Notes under the pieces: model-generated
What the model saw: only the letters and a program-made list of their open reading frames with translations
The model's database searches: none
Told to the model about the DNA's origin: nothing
Made by a program: the position numbers and the translations under genes
Shown here: positions 1-36,427 of the stretch, in pieces
Layout of the letters: every line of letters begins with the position of its first letter
How positions within the stretch are numbered: the first letter of the stretch is position 1
Assembly: GCA_011800805.1 (NCBI GenBank)
Contig: MPNW01000451.1
Location: 164,748-216,805, forward strand
Source: Hirudo medicinalis
Lineage: Eukaryota > Annelida > Clitellata > Hirudinida > Hirudinidae
DNA: 52,058 nucleotides
Direction: 5' to 3'

Positions 1-805
1 GTAAGAGTTGCTATTCTGCCCAGCACTGGGGGAAGCTTTTGCGTAAGTCACGTGAAGATGGATGGTATAATGTTAGATTATTGTTGAGGTATTAATATTC
101 ATATACACCCGCTAAACCTCAGACGGTAAGAATTAAGATTTGCCTTCATTGATTCCAGATAACTCAGAAATGGGTGCACAACTTTGATAAAATAGATCAC
201 TTATACAATGAATCCACTCTTGAAAGTTTCATTGGAAGAACAAGGTCAACCGGCGAAGAGCTCGAAAACAAACCTGCATGTTCCCATGTGGCAAGGTTGG
301 ATGGAAGTTAGTTGTGGATGAAGCATCCGTTTATTCAGCTCATTTAAGCAAACTTCATGTCCGGAGTTACAAACTATTTTCTTTTTAAATTGTTATTTTA
401 TTTAATAGCATGAGATTAATAAATTGAATGTTTTGAATTATGCGTGTCTGAAATTAGTTTTCGTTTAAAAACATCTTTAAGGCTCTGATGCCAATCCAAC
501 GGAGACGGTACAGATTCATAGACAAGCCCTACCTTTTGGTACTGTAAGTGGTAAAGCAGGTCTGGAACATTCTTCATGAATTTTTCATTTTTAAATATGA
601 CATTTAAATTTCATAATTTTTGTTAGGCAATTTCTTCATTGCATTTGCTGCCAATGTCAACAATTTCGATATCATGCTGGATCACATGGTTGGAAAAACA
701 TTGGATGGAATAAATGATTGTATCATGAAGATATCTCAATGCATCCAAAGCAATTATTGGTATTTCCCCAGCGTTGAAGAACTTAAACAGCTCAGGAGTT
801 CATAG
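1..805 (+). CDS. DyP-type (YfeX-like) haem peroxidase, copy 1, 5' end outside window
   Basis: Exons 1-42, 159-306, 482-559 and 627-805 (stop TAG 803-805); phases agree at every junction. The encoded C-terminal half matches the YfeX branch of dye-decolorizing peroxidases, which use haem and H2O2 to oxidise dyes and porphyrin-like substrates. Visible family landmarks are the FIGRTRST block, the CSHVAR segment carrying the expected proximal haem-ligand His, the HRQALPFGT block carrying the expected distal Arg, and the terminal GNFFIAFAANV...YWYFPS block. The GxxDG distal motif would lie left of the window. Intron positions equal those of copy 2 at 4139-5992, so the pair arose by tandem duplication. 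No stop or frameshift is seen in the visible part. Animal DyPs are little studied; the biological role is unknown. Confidence 0.85.
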
Positions 806-859
806 TGAAATCATTTTATTACTCCGCATAAATTATGCATGGTTTTAGAAATTTATAAA

Positions 860-865
860 AATAAA
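860..865 (+). terminator. Candidate polyadenylation signal of DyP copy 1
   Basis: An AATAAA hexamer lies 55 bases after the stop codon of the upstream DyP copy. The spacing fits a short 3' UTR. The region is A/T rich, so chance occurrence is possible. Confidence 0.4.
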
Positions 866-1215
866 TAACTCCTCGTGATAGCGAGTGTCAGTGAAATTTA
901 TAATGAATGGTATGTCATAGATGATAACTTTGTAATTGTTCGAACCGGTTTGAATTGACTTAAGCTGGTTTTTGTAAGGTTACCGCATTTTCGAGAAATA
1001 TATTAAATTGCGACTGTAATTGTGATTTTAGAAGATGCATGCTTCAAACTGAGAATTAAAATAAATTGTAAAGTAAATTTATCCATAAAACACATTTGGC
1101 ATCAAAGAGCTTTCCTATTCAGTGAATAGTCACAAGGGATTAATATTTGGTTTTGCTGCACCACGTAGGAACTCAGAGAAATAGACAGTCAACTATTTGC
1201 TAATATTAACTTGCC

Positions 1216-1790
1216 GTGTTCGTCACTGAAAGCACCGATATTTGCAGGGAGGAAGTCCAATTGCGAGCGAAAGAGATCTTGGGTGAGATGTTGCACTTCA
1301 TTGTTTTGCCTTCTCTTCGCATAAAATTTGGAATTAAGAAGAATTTTGTGAAAGCAATGAACAGAGAAGGCGAAGGTTTCTGTTATTTAAGACATGCTTT
1401 CTCAAGAATAACAAAGAGATAAACAGAGGGCAAAATCAAAGAGCACATTTTTGTTGGCTCTCAGATCAGACGTGTTATGAGTGACAAGCGGTTCGAAGAT
1501 CTGTTGGGGCAGAAAACAATTGCATGCCTTCAAAGACGTTGCTGACAATTTTCTTTGCAATTACGGAGCCCAACATTAAATTCAACTGGCACACAAACCT
1601 CCCAAAGCACACAAAACGATGAACTGCAACATGACACTCTAGATTCATTTTCTCCGCTCACACTTGGACTGTAAATTTCGGTGATGTCAGTGATGAATGC
1701 GGTGAAAGATTTTACCATGACATTGCGCAATGGAAAAACGGTATCATGCCGAGTTGAATCCGTCTTGCTAACTACTGTTGAACTGTAACA
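1216..1790 (+). pseudogene. Decayed transposon-associated ORF
   Basis: A broken reading frame resembles an uncharacterised repeat-borne protein seen in many copies in insects, cnidarians and other invertebrates. Recognisable blocks in order are KNFVKAMNREGEGFCYL (about 1340-1392), IKEHIFVGSQIRR with MSDKRFEDLL (about 1435-1505), then in a shifted frame AFKDVADNFLCNY (about 1527-1565), and near 1681 GDVSDECGERFYHDI. An in-frame stop near 1420 and at least one frameshift near 1525 show that it is dead. I recognise the family only by its sequence blocks and give it no class name. Confidence 0.6.
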
Positions 1791-1989
1791 TGATGCACCG
1801 ACAAATGAGTACAAACGACAATCAGGAGCAAAACACTTTTAATTATGATGAAATTAATAACATATTAGAAACTTAAACATGATTAAATACGTGCTGTTAA
1901 ATTAAATCAGTGCTGGCAAACAGTTGTCTGTTTCTCAGAGTTCCCACGTGATGCAGAACAACCAAAATTACATTTGCATTTTAGCCTAT

Positions 1990-2165
1990 CTTTTGAGTGC
2001 CTTATGTATCCGAATGGGACATAAAGGTACTTTTTAATCGTTCTGCCATTTACATAGCGTCCCCAGCCGAGGGTTGTCCCTGGCGGTGCAGGCTGGGTTG
2101 CGAACTGTTGCCACGAGCGCACGGCAGGAACGCAACTCATTCGGCCAAACCGCACGCCGAATATT
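1990..2165 (-). repeat. tRNA-derived SINE, copy 1 (minus orientation)
   Basis: On the minus strand this reads a tRNA-like head (A-box TTGGCCGAATGAGTT, B-box-like GTTCGCAACCC), then a core ending in a CGCTATGTAAATGG motif and a tail with CCCATTCGGATACATAAGGC. The same order and motifs occur at 16391-16578 and, more diverged, at 11391-11555. The short ORFs that cross it are translations of the SINE, not genes. Confidence 0.8.
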
Positions 2166-2189
2166 TGTGCACACCCACCAGATACCACT

Positions 2190-4138
2190 CCCGATCAGCA
2201 AAATCTTTTCAGATAGCAAAAATTTTCAAAAAAATTGTTTTGCATTTTAGTTCTTTAATCGATTGAAAATTTGAACTTTCACTTGGTAAGCTTGATTATT
2301 ATAAGAAATTAATTTCCATTCAATGCACTTCCTTACTTCTTGCGTCAGTGCTTCATTACATTCAACTGTTTTCACATTTGTGTTTGAGAGATTCACAAGA
2401 AATAAGCATGGCTCCAAATTATTTATTTTTTACAATATTATACATAATTTTCGGTTAATCGAGTAACCCTAGCCGAAATTGCTAAATTGGCTAACTTTAG
2501 CTGAATAAAGCTAATAGCTAACCACACCTGAAAACGGCTAACCCTATCTCATGCGGGAGAGTTAGAAATGATTCAATTCAAAGATGTAAGCTATATTTTT
2601 TAGCCTTTAGTCACATGTTCTTAGTTGTTTTGTTTTTTTTTTTATGAAATTAGTTTTTACTGAGGGAGTTGATTTTTAAATCCAATAATCTGACGTTGAC
2701 TGATCCTGATTGGCTGGTGAATTAAACTATTGTCTGTTTTTATCTAAGGAAGTCTAGATGAAAAGTTTTTCGTTCAACAATTTTTCTTCGAATATATGTG
2801 TGGGAAGATTTATTAAAATTCCTGAAAGGGGAGAAAATCGAAATAAGTAGTTATCATTTTTGACACGATATCTTAACAGGCTTTGTACATGCCGTACCTT
2901 TTCCATAAGTTATGTGCATACATCCATTTAGATGCAATTTAGTGAAAGATTATTTCAAACTTATCCAAAAATCTAAAAAAAAATGTTTGCAAAATAATTG
3001 TTGACAGTATTGGCGATTTCTGTCGGATAAGAAGTGATGCTGTTGCTGGAGCTCGTAATGCTGGTTATTAGCGAGTGAGCAGATAATTACGAATAATAAT
3101 ATCGGATACTGCTGATGTATCCGCCTCTCTTGAAGTCGTTGTATTTGAAAACGAATATTTCTTGCACTCGGTGAATAAATTCGATTCTGAATGTAGATTG
3201 ATGAACCATTCAACATAACTGGATCTTCTGTATATCGTAGTGTTATCTCTTTTTGTCCAAATTTGTGTTAGAGAGAGATTAAGAAAGAGAGCTTTGATTG
3301 AGGTTAAACGTTTTATTGTCATAGCTTAACGTCCGTTGCATGAGTACAATCGGTGCTCCCGAAACAAGGCACGAATACGTGTAATGGTTGAGTGCAGATA
3401 GTTAATTATTTAAAGTATGGCGATATAATCAAAGCGATTGATCATGCATATTATATTTCAATTGTAGCTCTCAAATTAGTGATTAATTTGCCACAAATAA
3501 TTGTCGATTTTCATACTAATTATGAGTTACCAAAACCGCGAAACATCTGCAAAATTAGGTTATGAAATTGGAGAAAATTTTCAATTACACATGTGTAACA
3601 TGACAGACTATGACAGACAATATTTTGATGAAATATTCACTGATTGAATTAAACGAGTTTTAATGAAGTCGACGTTGTTTTTATAAATTTAATTGAGAAC
3701 TGAAGAATTAGAAGAATAGTCTGGCATTAGACTCATCCTAAGGCGCAGGGTTTGTTTGAAGACAGCCAGTCTAGCGTATCAAAATATAACGATTATTACT
3801 TAGATTGAAGAATGTGAATTATGTGAATAAGGCCTTATTTATTAACGTAGTTTCAGATTTTTTGGCTCGATTCCACGATCATAATAACAGGCTGACAGTT
3901 GTTTCATGATAAATTCAAAAGAAACCTCAACAGCGTGTGCAAAGAATGAGGTTTTGTATCAGCTTCATGTGATCATCAAGAGATCCATTTCAAGTGGCCT
4001 CGTAATCTGTATAAAGCATTGATTGATTTCGTCGTTCTAGAATTACTACAAGAAATTTTTAGATGATTGTTGTCTGAAAATGTTCCACTTTCTCTTGAGG
4101 AATATATTGATTTTGTATTGTTTCTCGTTCAAAACAAC
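2190..4138. other. Intergenic, no gene recognised
   Basis: A+T-rich spacer between the two DyP copies. Short open frames (for example near 2950-3322, minus) show no family resemblance and no plausible splice partners. A patch at about 2460-2560 repeats GCTAA-like words. Nothing else is seen. Confidence 0.6.
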
Positions 4139-5992
4139 ATGGAGTCAGTATAATGGGACACCACAGCCAAATGTAATAATATCAAGCAATATTAAGTAAA
4201 ATTTAAGGAATTTTGACTTTTTGACATATGTAATTTATTTTTAACTATTTCTTTCAAAATCAGAAGTAATTTCTAAAATAATTGTAACAATTAAATTTCT
4301 AATAATTTATTGCAGGTTTTGTCGGGACTCAAACAGCACGCTCTATACCTCTGGATACATTTATCACCAAAGGCAAATTTTACGGAATGCGTCCATACAG
4401 CTGCCAACCTGTCATCATTCGTGGAGAAAATTTCACCAAATTCAAGTTCGAGCGATGAAATTATTGAAGCAGGAGTGGCATTTGGAAACAATATTTGGTC
4501 TTTGGTAGGTCATTATGTTTCCATGCAGTACATTATCATAATGAAGTTTAAAATTCAAATGAACTATTTCCGAAATCTTTGTTTTTTGAGATTTTCAATA
4601 TTTTTCTAAATAAAACATCTAAGCCAAGGACTGATAACTCAATGTAGCGAAATTGTATGTAATAGTTTGATTAAATTTAAATGCTTAAGATTTTTGAGAA
4701 TAATTACGACAATTATTTAAAGGTTACCAACTCCTCATTGAAATTTCCATATTATTACAGAAAAGGTGCATTGGGAGACATGCCTGACACAGGTGCAATA
4801 ATAATAATTAAATATTTTTAAAAGAATACTAAAAAATATCATAACTAATTTATTATTTCAAAAAAATACTTTCCCAAATTTAAATTTAACAACAACGATT
4901 AAAATCTTGTTTTACAATTTAAAGTTGCTCTTTTCACAAAATCCTAATAAAATAAATTCTTTTTAAAATTTACTTTGTTCATTAAACTTAGACTGGTGCA
5001 CCATATTTACAGCAATTTAATGTATTTCTTACCAAGGTGGGGATATTTTCATTCACGCCAAATGCGACACCCAGGGAAAACTATTTGGGTTGGCAAAACT
5101 GGTGATGTCCAGTTTTCCAAAAGGCAGTATCAAGTGTTTCGAAGACACCTACTCATTTCTTTATGAGAAGAATAGAGATTTATCGTTCTTTATTGATGGT
5201 GAGTTACTTACTATTGGAAGAAATCGCAATTTATAAATTTCATAATTTCTTTCCTTATTTAAGGAACAATGAATCCCTCTGGAACTGAAGAAAAATTAAA
5301 AGTTGCTGTGATGCCAAATACTGGAGGAAGTATTTGTGTGAGTGGAAATCACATTTGAAAAGTTAGATCAAAACGAAACTCAAATCAATTTTATTTTCTT
5401 GCAGATAACTCAGAAATGGGTGCACAACTTTGATAAAATAGATAATTTATACAATGAATCCACTCTTGAAAGTTTCATTGGAAGAACAAGGTCAACCAGT
5501 GAGGAGCTGCGGAACAAATCTGCATGTTCTCATGTTGCACGGATTGTTGGAAGTTAGTCAAGCAACATTCTCTTTCAATTTCATTAACCAATATTTCTAT
5601 AAATTTCTGCAATCATTTTTCATTTTGTTTCCACTTATTTTCATAAACGTTTATTTACTTGTCTCCAGCCACCGATTTCAATGCGCCCAGAACAATTCAA
5701 ATAGTCAGACAGTCAATGCCTTACGGAACTGTAAGCCGTAAAGCAGGTTTACAATAATTTACTTGTGACTTCGTTTGTTGTAATTTTTAGCATCTAATCA
5801 TTTCTTTCAGGTCTCTTCTTTATAGGATTTGCGGCCAATGTTGGTAATATCGACATCATGCTGGATCGAATGGTTGGCAAAACTTTGGATGGAATAAGTG
5901 ACTGCGTAATGAAAATATCCCAATGTATCCAGAGTGCATATTGGTACTTTCCTAGCGTTCAACAGCTCACACAACTCCGGAAATCCATGTGA
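4139..5992 (+). CDS. DyP-type (YfeX-like) haem peroxidase, copy 2, complete
   Basis: Exons: 4139-4147 (tentative), 4316-4504, 4723-4792, 5037-5198, 5264-5337, 5405-5552, 5669-5746, 5811-5992; 303 codons plus stop TGA, against 299 for E. coli YfeX. N-terminal VLSGLKQHALYLW and AGVAFGNNIW match the first ferredoxin-like half. FFIDGTMNP is the GxxDG haem motif with distal Asp. ACSHVAR gives the proximal His and RQSMPYGT the distal Arg, so all catalytic residues are present. No signal peptide is visible, suggesting a cytosolic or organellar enzyme. The 9-bp first exon (ATG GAG TCA before GTATAA) keeps phase and has a good AACATGG start context but is a guess; the start could lie elsewhere. The exon at 4723 needs the acceptor at 4721-4722, because the AG at 4759-4760 would give an early stop. 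The gene converges on the Ca2+ channel gene that ends at 6651. Confidence 0.88.
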
Positions 5993-6650
5993 AGTCAAAC
6001 ATTTAGAAACATCATTTCCTATTGGAAACAATGGATTAATTTAATTAATTTTGCTCTACTTGCAACCATTGTTGTGTAAAATCTTAAAACGTTTTACGAT
6101 GTGAACTCATTTGCTTAAATATTTTGTAAGATTTGACAACTTCCATTTTCCAAAAAGAAAAGTTCGCTTCGCAGAATTGCCTCAGAATTTCTTCTGAGGA
6201 GGTTAACGCAAGTTTCCGAACATTTACCATGTTTACTCATTTAAAAGATTCAGATATCGAATTTATTTTCAAGATGCGCGCAATAAGTGGAGACACAAAT
6301 GTCGTGACCTCCTTGTAAGGAGTGAATTGAATGTACATCTAAGACGTTGTGCATTAACATATTCAACCCTATACGCGAGTAATACGACAAAATCGTGACA
6401 ATAAAATCTAAATATGCCAGTTGTAGACACACGGAGATTGGTGACAAAATGGTGCCGTATTAAAATGTAAAATGCTAACAATGAATAGTGCACGAGGCCT
6501 TGAGACGTATTCCACATTATTAGCTGAATTATTATTAGAATTATTAGAATCGAACATACAAAGGCGACAAGAAACATGAACTGGGTGCTTATTGTATTGC
6601 TTTATGTTAGCTCAAATGTCATGAAAGGTCATTTTCCTTTTTTTATTTTA
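5993..6650. other. Intergenic between convergent genes
   Basis: Spacer holding the 3' ends of the DyP gene (+) and the Ca2+ channel gene (-). Short overlapping ORFs are not supported. AATAAA on the minus strand at 6642-6647 lies only a few bases after the channel stop, too near to be sure it is used. Confidence 0.5.
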
Positions 6651-31423
<24,773 letters not shown>

Positions 31424-34200
31424 TGTCCTTTGATTCTGCATTTGTTGGAAATTATTTGTTGCAACTTGATCAAATAATGAACGATAAATATTAGATTCAT
31501 TAAATGAAGATAAATTTGCAATAAAAATATTTACAAATAAATAGAATTTTGATTGTTCTCAGCTGGAAACAATCCTCTACACACTCAAAAAGAAGATGAA
31601 TCTTTCCATCTGCGGGAAAGTGAAATGTCAGACGTGGAGCTGTAAATGAGGGAAGCATTCTTGAGGTCATTAGTGGACCACGTTATCACAAGTCTGTTGT
31701 TCAGCTCTCAGCAAATTTGATGGATGCTAGGATTTGGAATTTCAAATTGATTTCGAAGGAATTTACATGTACACTCACATTTATTTATCCCATTTTTAAG
31801 TGCTCAAATTATCTCAAAGGGATGTGCAGGCACTAAAACAGACAGCCGACAACTCAGTTCTTCCACTGAATGAGCGGATAAAAAAATGTTGCAAAAAAAA
31901 AGAAGTAATGATTGAAATCAGTCAAAATTAATTCGAAACGATCGATTGAAGGCAGGTTTGAAGGAGAGGTTTAAGTAGTAATTTATTATTAATTATTTTC
32001 AATTCTTCTTTTCATCTCAGTTCCGTTTAAATTTTTATAAAATCCCGTTTTAGACAATTTAATTGCATTGAAATATCCAATTATAATTTGCATGAAGCCA
32101 CGATTAAAACTGAAAATCCACATCGGAAAATGAAAAAAAAACTCCCAGAGTTAATCGTGCTGGCGGGAGATACTTCTCGATCAGCAGAAGATTTTAACAG
32201 AATTTTTATCTCGGTTTATTTTTAATGTTGATCTCAGTCACGATGCTCAAAATTACAATGAAATGACAATCGACATTTCAAAATTACATTTTCAAACTTC
32301 AGTATAATGAGTTTTAAATGTCATTTTAAATCATTTCCTATAAATATAACAAAGAGTATTACGATGATAATTATTACATCATAAATTATTAATAATTATA
32401 TCATTATCTTTAATAATATATTAAGTCATCATCATCGCTGCTTGAGTACAATTAAAATTAACAGCTGAAAGGAAGTCTAATGTGAGGTAGAAAAGCATGA
32501 ATTGAATTAATCCTCGGATCATTGGAGAAGGAAGCCATGCGTGTCGACAGGACGCGGGACACATGTGCCCGTGGAGTTTTGGAGGTCCCACGGAAGGCAT
32601 GTCAAATACTCTTCTTTCCTTTTCAACCGGTCTGTTTGTCTGATTTTATGGGGCTAATAAATAGCTCTCAGAGCATGTTATCATTGTTTGTCCTGCTCAC
32701 TCGTCGAACGGCCTTGTGTTTCGCGTGTCTCATCCACTCAACCAGTGGAGATAATTTTCCATGCAACATGTGGACTAATTCCTGCCGAGCATGAAAACGT
32801 AGACTGTTGAACACGTGAGATATTAACCACAAACCTTCGTTGTGCTTCCAAGATCATTTTAGCAGAGCGGAAATCAAAATTGTGTAAGAACACGAAACTA
32901 CAGCTCTTATTATCAAATTATTCTTTGACATTATTTAGCACATTTTGTGAGTGCCTTTCGTACTCCAAAACAGATGTGAAGACACTATAAATGTTCATTT
33001 CTCTACAATTAATTATCCTTCTTTAAATGCTTAGTTAATAATGGCTAATAATTCTTTAAATGCTTAGTTAATAAATGGTTAATGGTTGCAAAAAAATTGA
33101 TCTTTTCAATGAACGAAAAATTCGCACACAAAAACCAATTCACTCGGCGAGCTTCGGTTTGAAATATTTGACGAACTTGAGAGATTAAAATAGAGAGAAA
33201 AATAAAAACTGATTTTAATTCATCAAGACGAGCATTCATCACAAAATGAACAAAATTCACGAAATTACGAAATCGCTTTCACATAGGAATTATTCATTCT
33301 GCGTCCTCTCAGGATTCCAGCACGAGGTTCTTATCTCTGAGGCTTTATTGAATTTCATTCAAACTCTGGGAAGAAACTGATAATTTTCAGAAGATTGAAT
33401 AAATTAGCCACGAATATTTAACCGGTTGTTATTAACTAAATATTAACATTTCCAAATTTAACCAAAGCTCGTTCATACAAACAAACAAACAGAAGAATAT
33501 CGTGTGGCGAGGCCCGAAGTTGAATTTCATAATTTTTGTTTTGAAGAACCTCGTCCGGTTTGTTTATTGAAAGAAATGAAAACAAAGAGATACGAGTGGA
33601 GTGGTGTTCAACTAATCCTTCCAACTGGAAGCTTTTCCATCGTTTCTGACCAACAACTCCGTAATTTCAAGTGAAGGTAGTGTGGCCGAGTCTCATCTTC
33701 ATCATCATTATCACCACCGACATCTTCATCATCACTATCATCACCAACATCTTCACCCAATGTTTAGGTTAAAGAAGCGTTTTGTAGTATTCCATGGAGA
33801 CTTTCTCCATTCCTTTTCATTTCGGCTGAAGTCAGCTTTGGTTTTCCTCCTAAAATGTCCTTGTACACCGACAGATCATAGATTAAAAACTGAATGTGAG
33901 ACTCTTGTGTTTCGGCGGGGAATTGATCAGAAGGAGTTAAAAATAAAAGTAAACAAGTACTCACCACGATTCAACAAAGACCAGCAAGAAATTCGAATGC
34001 TAATTGAGACTGTCTGCCATCTTCCCGCAAAGAAACAGGTGTGAGATTGCACAAGTATTCCTAATGGGACTGATAAGCTCTCACGAAAACAATCCCATTG
34101 TGACAACCGATTTGATTTTTTCTCAACAACTGAATTGTTGCATTCACTACGAATCTTCAGATGTCACGTGATAAGCAGACGTAGAAGCGTTTGTAATTTA

Positions 34201-34280
34201 TGATATTTATAAAATATTTATGATATTTATAAAATATTTATGATATTTATAAAATATTTATGATATTTATAAAATATTTA
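34201..34280 (+). repeat. Four perfect 20-bp tandem repeats
   Basis: The unit TGATATTTATAAAATATTTA is repeated four times without change, a small recent minisatellite with self-complementary A/T-rich content. Confidence 0.95.
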
Positions 34281-35228
34281 GATATTTGTAATTATCTTTT
34301 TTGTTTTTTTTTGTTTTTTTTTTAAATATTTTATCAACAACAATTAAGCAACGCAAAATTCCAAGAAATCACGTTCCCAACACTAAATACGTTTGAAAAT
34401 TATGAACTTTTTGAGTTTCAAATGTAAAGACAAATTAACTTTCAAGCATCATTAACTTCGTGAGTGAAGAATTGTTTCCTGTTCGATGATGCCTCTCGGT
34501 TTTAATTGCACCTCATTTTGAAATTCAAAATACCAAAAGCCAAACGTGAACGAATTGAGAATGCGTAGGCGACTGCTGATCGTAACAGGTGCTCCTTTTG
34601 GCGCTCATTTCCTCCTCGTGTTGGCGCCAAGCGCACGGAGATGTGCGCCTTTTGTTCTTCTTGGAGCAGGCGATGATGGACTTGAAATGCTGTCAGGAAA
34701 TGATTAAAACCTTTGGAAATGACGCTCACAAAAAGAAATCCACTTCGCAGCGAATTCAAAGAACTCTTCACTTTCATCCACGTGATTGTCAGCTGGACAA
34801 ACACCATTCAAGCGTGATTCCCGCAATTCTTCTCAGCATTTATTTGTTTATCGACAGATTTCACTCATTTTACTCTTTATTTGCATTAATCGCCACGATC
34901 AGCATTTGCAAAACTGAAGGAAATTTAAGAAACGATCTGTAATTTGCAACAATCGTTCATCAAAAAATAAAAATAATTCCCCTTCTCGCCACGAATAATT
35001 CTCCTTAAAAACACGGAGGCGATGCACTTTGAAGTCTTTTCAGTTCGTGGGAGTTGAGCGACTTACGAGGAGCAGAAAATGAAAAGTTTCTTCGAGGTTG
35101 TTCGTTGAACTTCAACGACTCAAACACACCAAGTGGAGTTGGTGTTGCTGTAGTTGGTGTTATGCCAATAACACGTACGTACGACAGCTGTCGTGCTCGC
35201 ATAACTAGTTAAATACTTAATAATTTGT

Positions 35229-35298
35229 TTCTTTGTCTGTTTGTTTGTTTCTTTATTTTTTTTTCTTTATTTATTTCTATCTTTCTTTCTTTCTTTGT
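35229..35298 (+). repeat. CTTT/GTTT-rich simple repeat
   Basis: Pyrimidine-rich low-complexity run of TTTG and TTTC units in the intergenic region. Confidence 0.8.
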
Positions 35299-36390
35299 GT
35301 ACTCAGTTGACTGACAAGCACACGGAATCACATCCTCCTTTCCAGCCTCCATAAACTGCTTCAGATTTTCCTCCGCCTCGTTGATCAGTTGCCATGGAGA
35401 TGGAGTCAACCACCAAATCACGAGAATCTTTCCAGGCAAAGAAAGCTAAGAATTACCTCAAAATTAAGTCACAACAACGGCGAATGTTTTTAAACCAAAA
35501 TTTTTACTCGAAGACAAAAATAAAATATTTTATGCCTGCGTTTGAACGCATTTGAATAAATTTGCTAAAAATCTATTTATTTTTAACTTATTTTATCTCT
35601 TTCCAAATTATTCCAAGAAATTCGGACCAAGTACATTTAATACTTTCGATTGAATTGAACTCGAAATTCAACCTGGTGCCAAAGTATCCACAGAGGAAGT
35701 TCATTAACCAGGAATTCACCTGGCTGAGTGAGGGTAAAAACTTTAATAATTGAAATCATTTGGAAGCATTCCTAACAGCACTCACAAGTGGGTGAATTAA
35801 CGCACTTTGGATGAGTTAACGCGATATGGATGAATTCTACCTCTCATCCAATGCGAACAAAAGCACATAAATTATGTCTTGAACTATTTTGGCAACTCGA
35901 CCTTGTCTCCAACTCATGAGATCTTAATGGAACATCATGTGCAAATACTGGGAACGTCATTTCCATTGTTTTCCTTTGTTTCACCTTCCCTCAAATTTCC
36001 TCAAAATCTTAGCTGACGACCCAATTTCGTTTTTGTTTGTAGTAATTTGGAAAGTCAAGGTATCGTGGTTTTTAAAATCGTGTGCATTTTAAAATCAGTG
36101 GGGGCATTTCTACCCTCTGCCTCCACCCAAATACCTCCCCTGGTCGAGACTGAAGGACTGAAATAGGTTTTGATGGAATGGATGATTGATGGACTGCAAC
36201 ACATGATGACATTCGAAAGACGGGGTCAGCGGAAAAGTTACAACATGAAAACACGCAACGAAGAAATTTGCGGTTTGTTTTATCAACTTCTGTGATTAAA
36301 ATCCTGCCTAATTAAGTACAACGAACCTAATTAATAATGAAGGAATATTTCACGCAATAAACTGTATCTATTGACTTTTAATGATGTCTC

Positions 36391-36427
36391 ATTCATTCAT
36401 TCATTCATTCATTCATTCATTCATTCA
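36391..36427 (+). repeat. (ATTC)n microsatellite
   Basis: Nine tandem ATTC units in the intergenic region. Confidence 0.95.

Noticed and set aside
4761..4792. DyP exon beginning at the AG at 4759-4760
   Set aside because: This acceptor gives a frame with an early stop; the acceptor at 4721-4722 keeps phase and adds the expected linker residues.
34502..34942. Overlapping ORFs of about 100 aa on both strands
   Set aside because: No family resemblance, no domain signs and no splice partners; length is within chance for this region.
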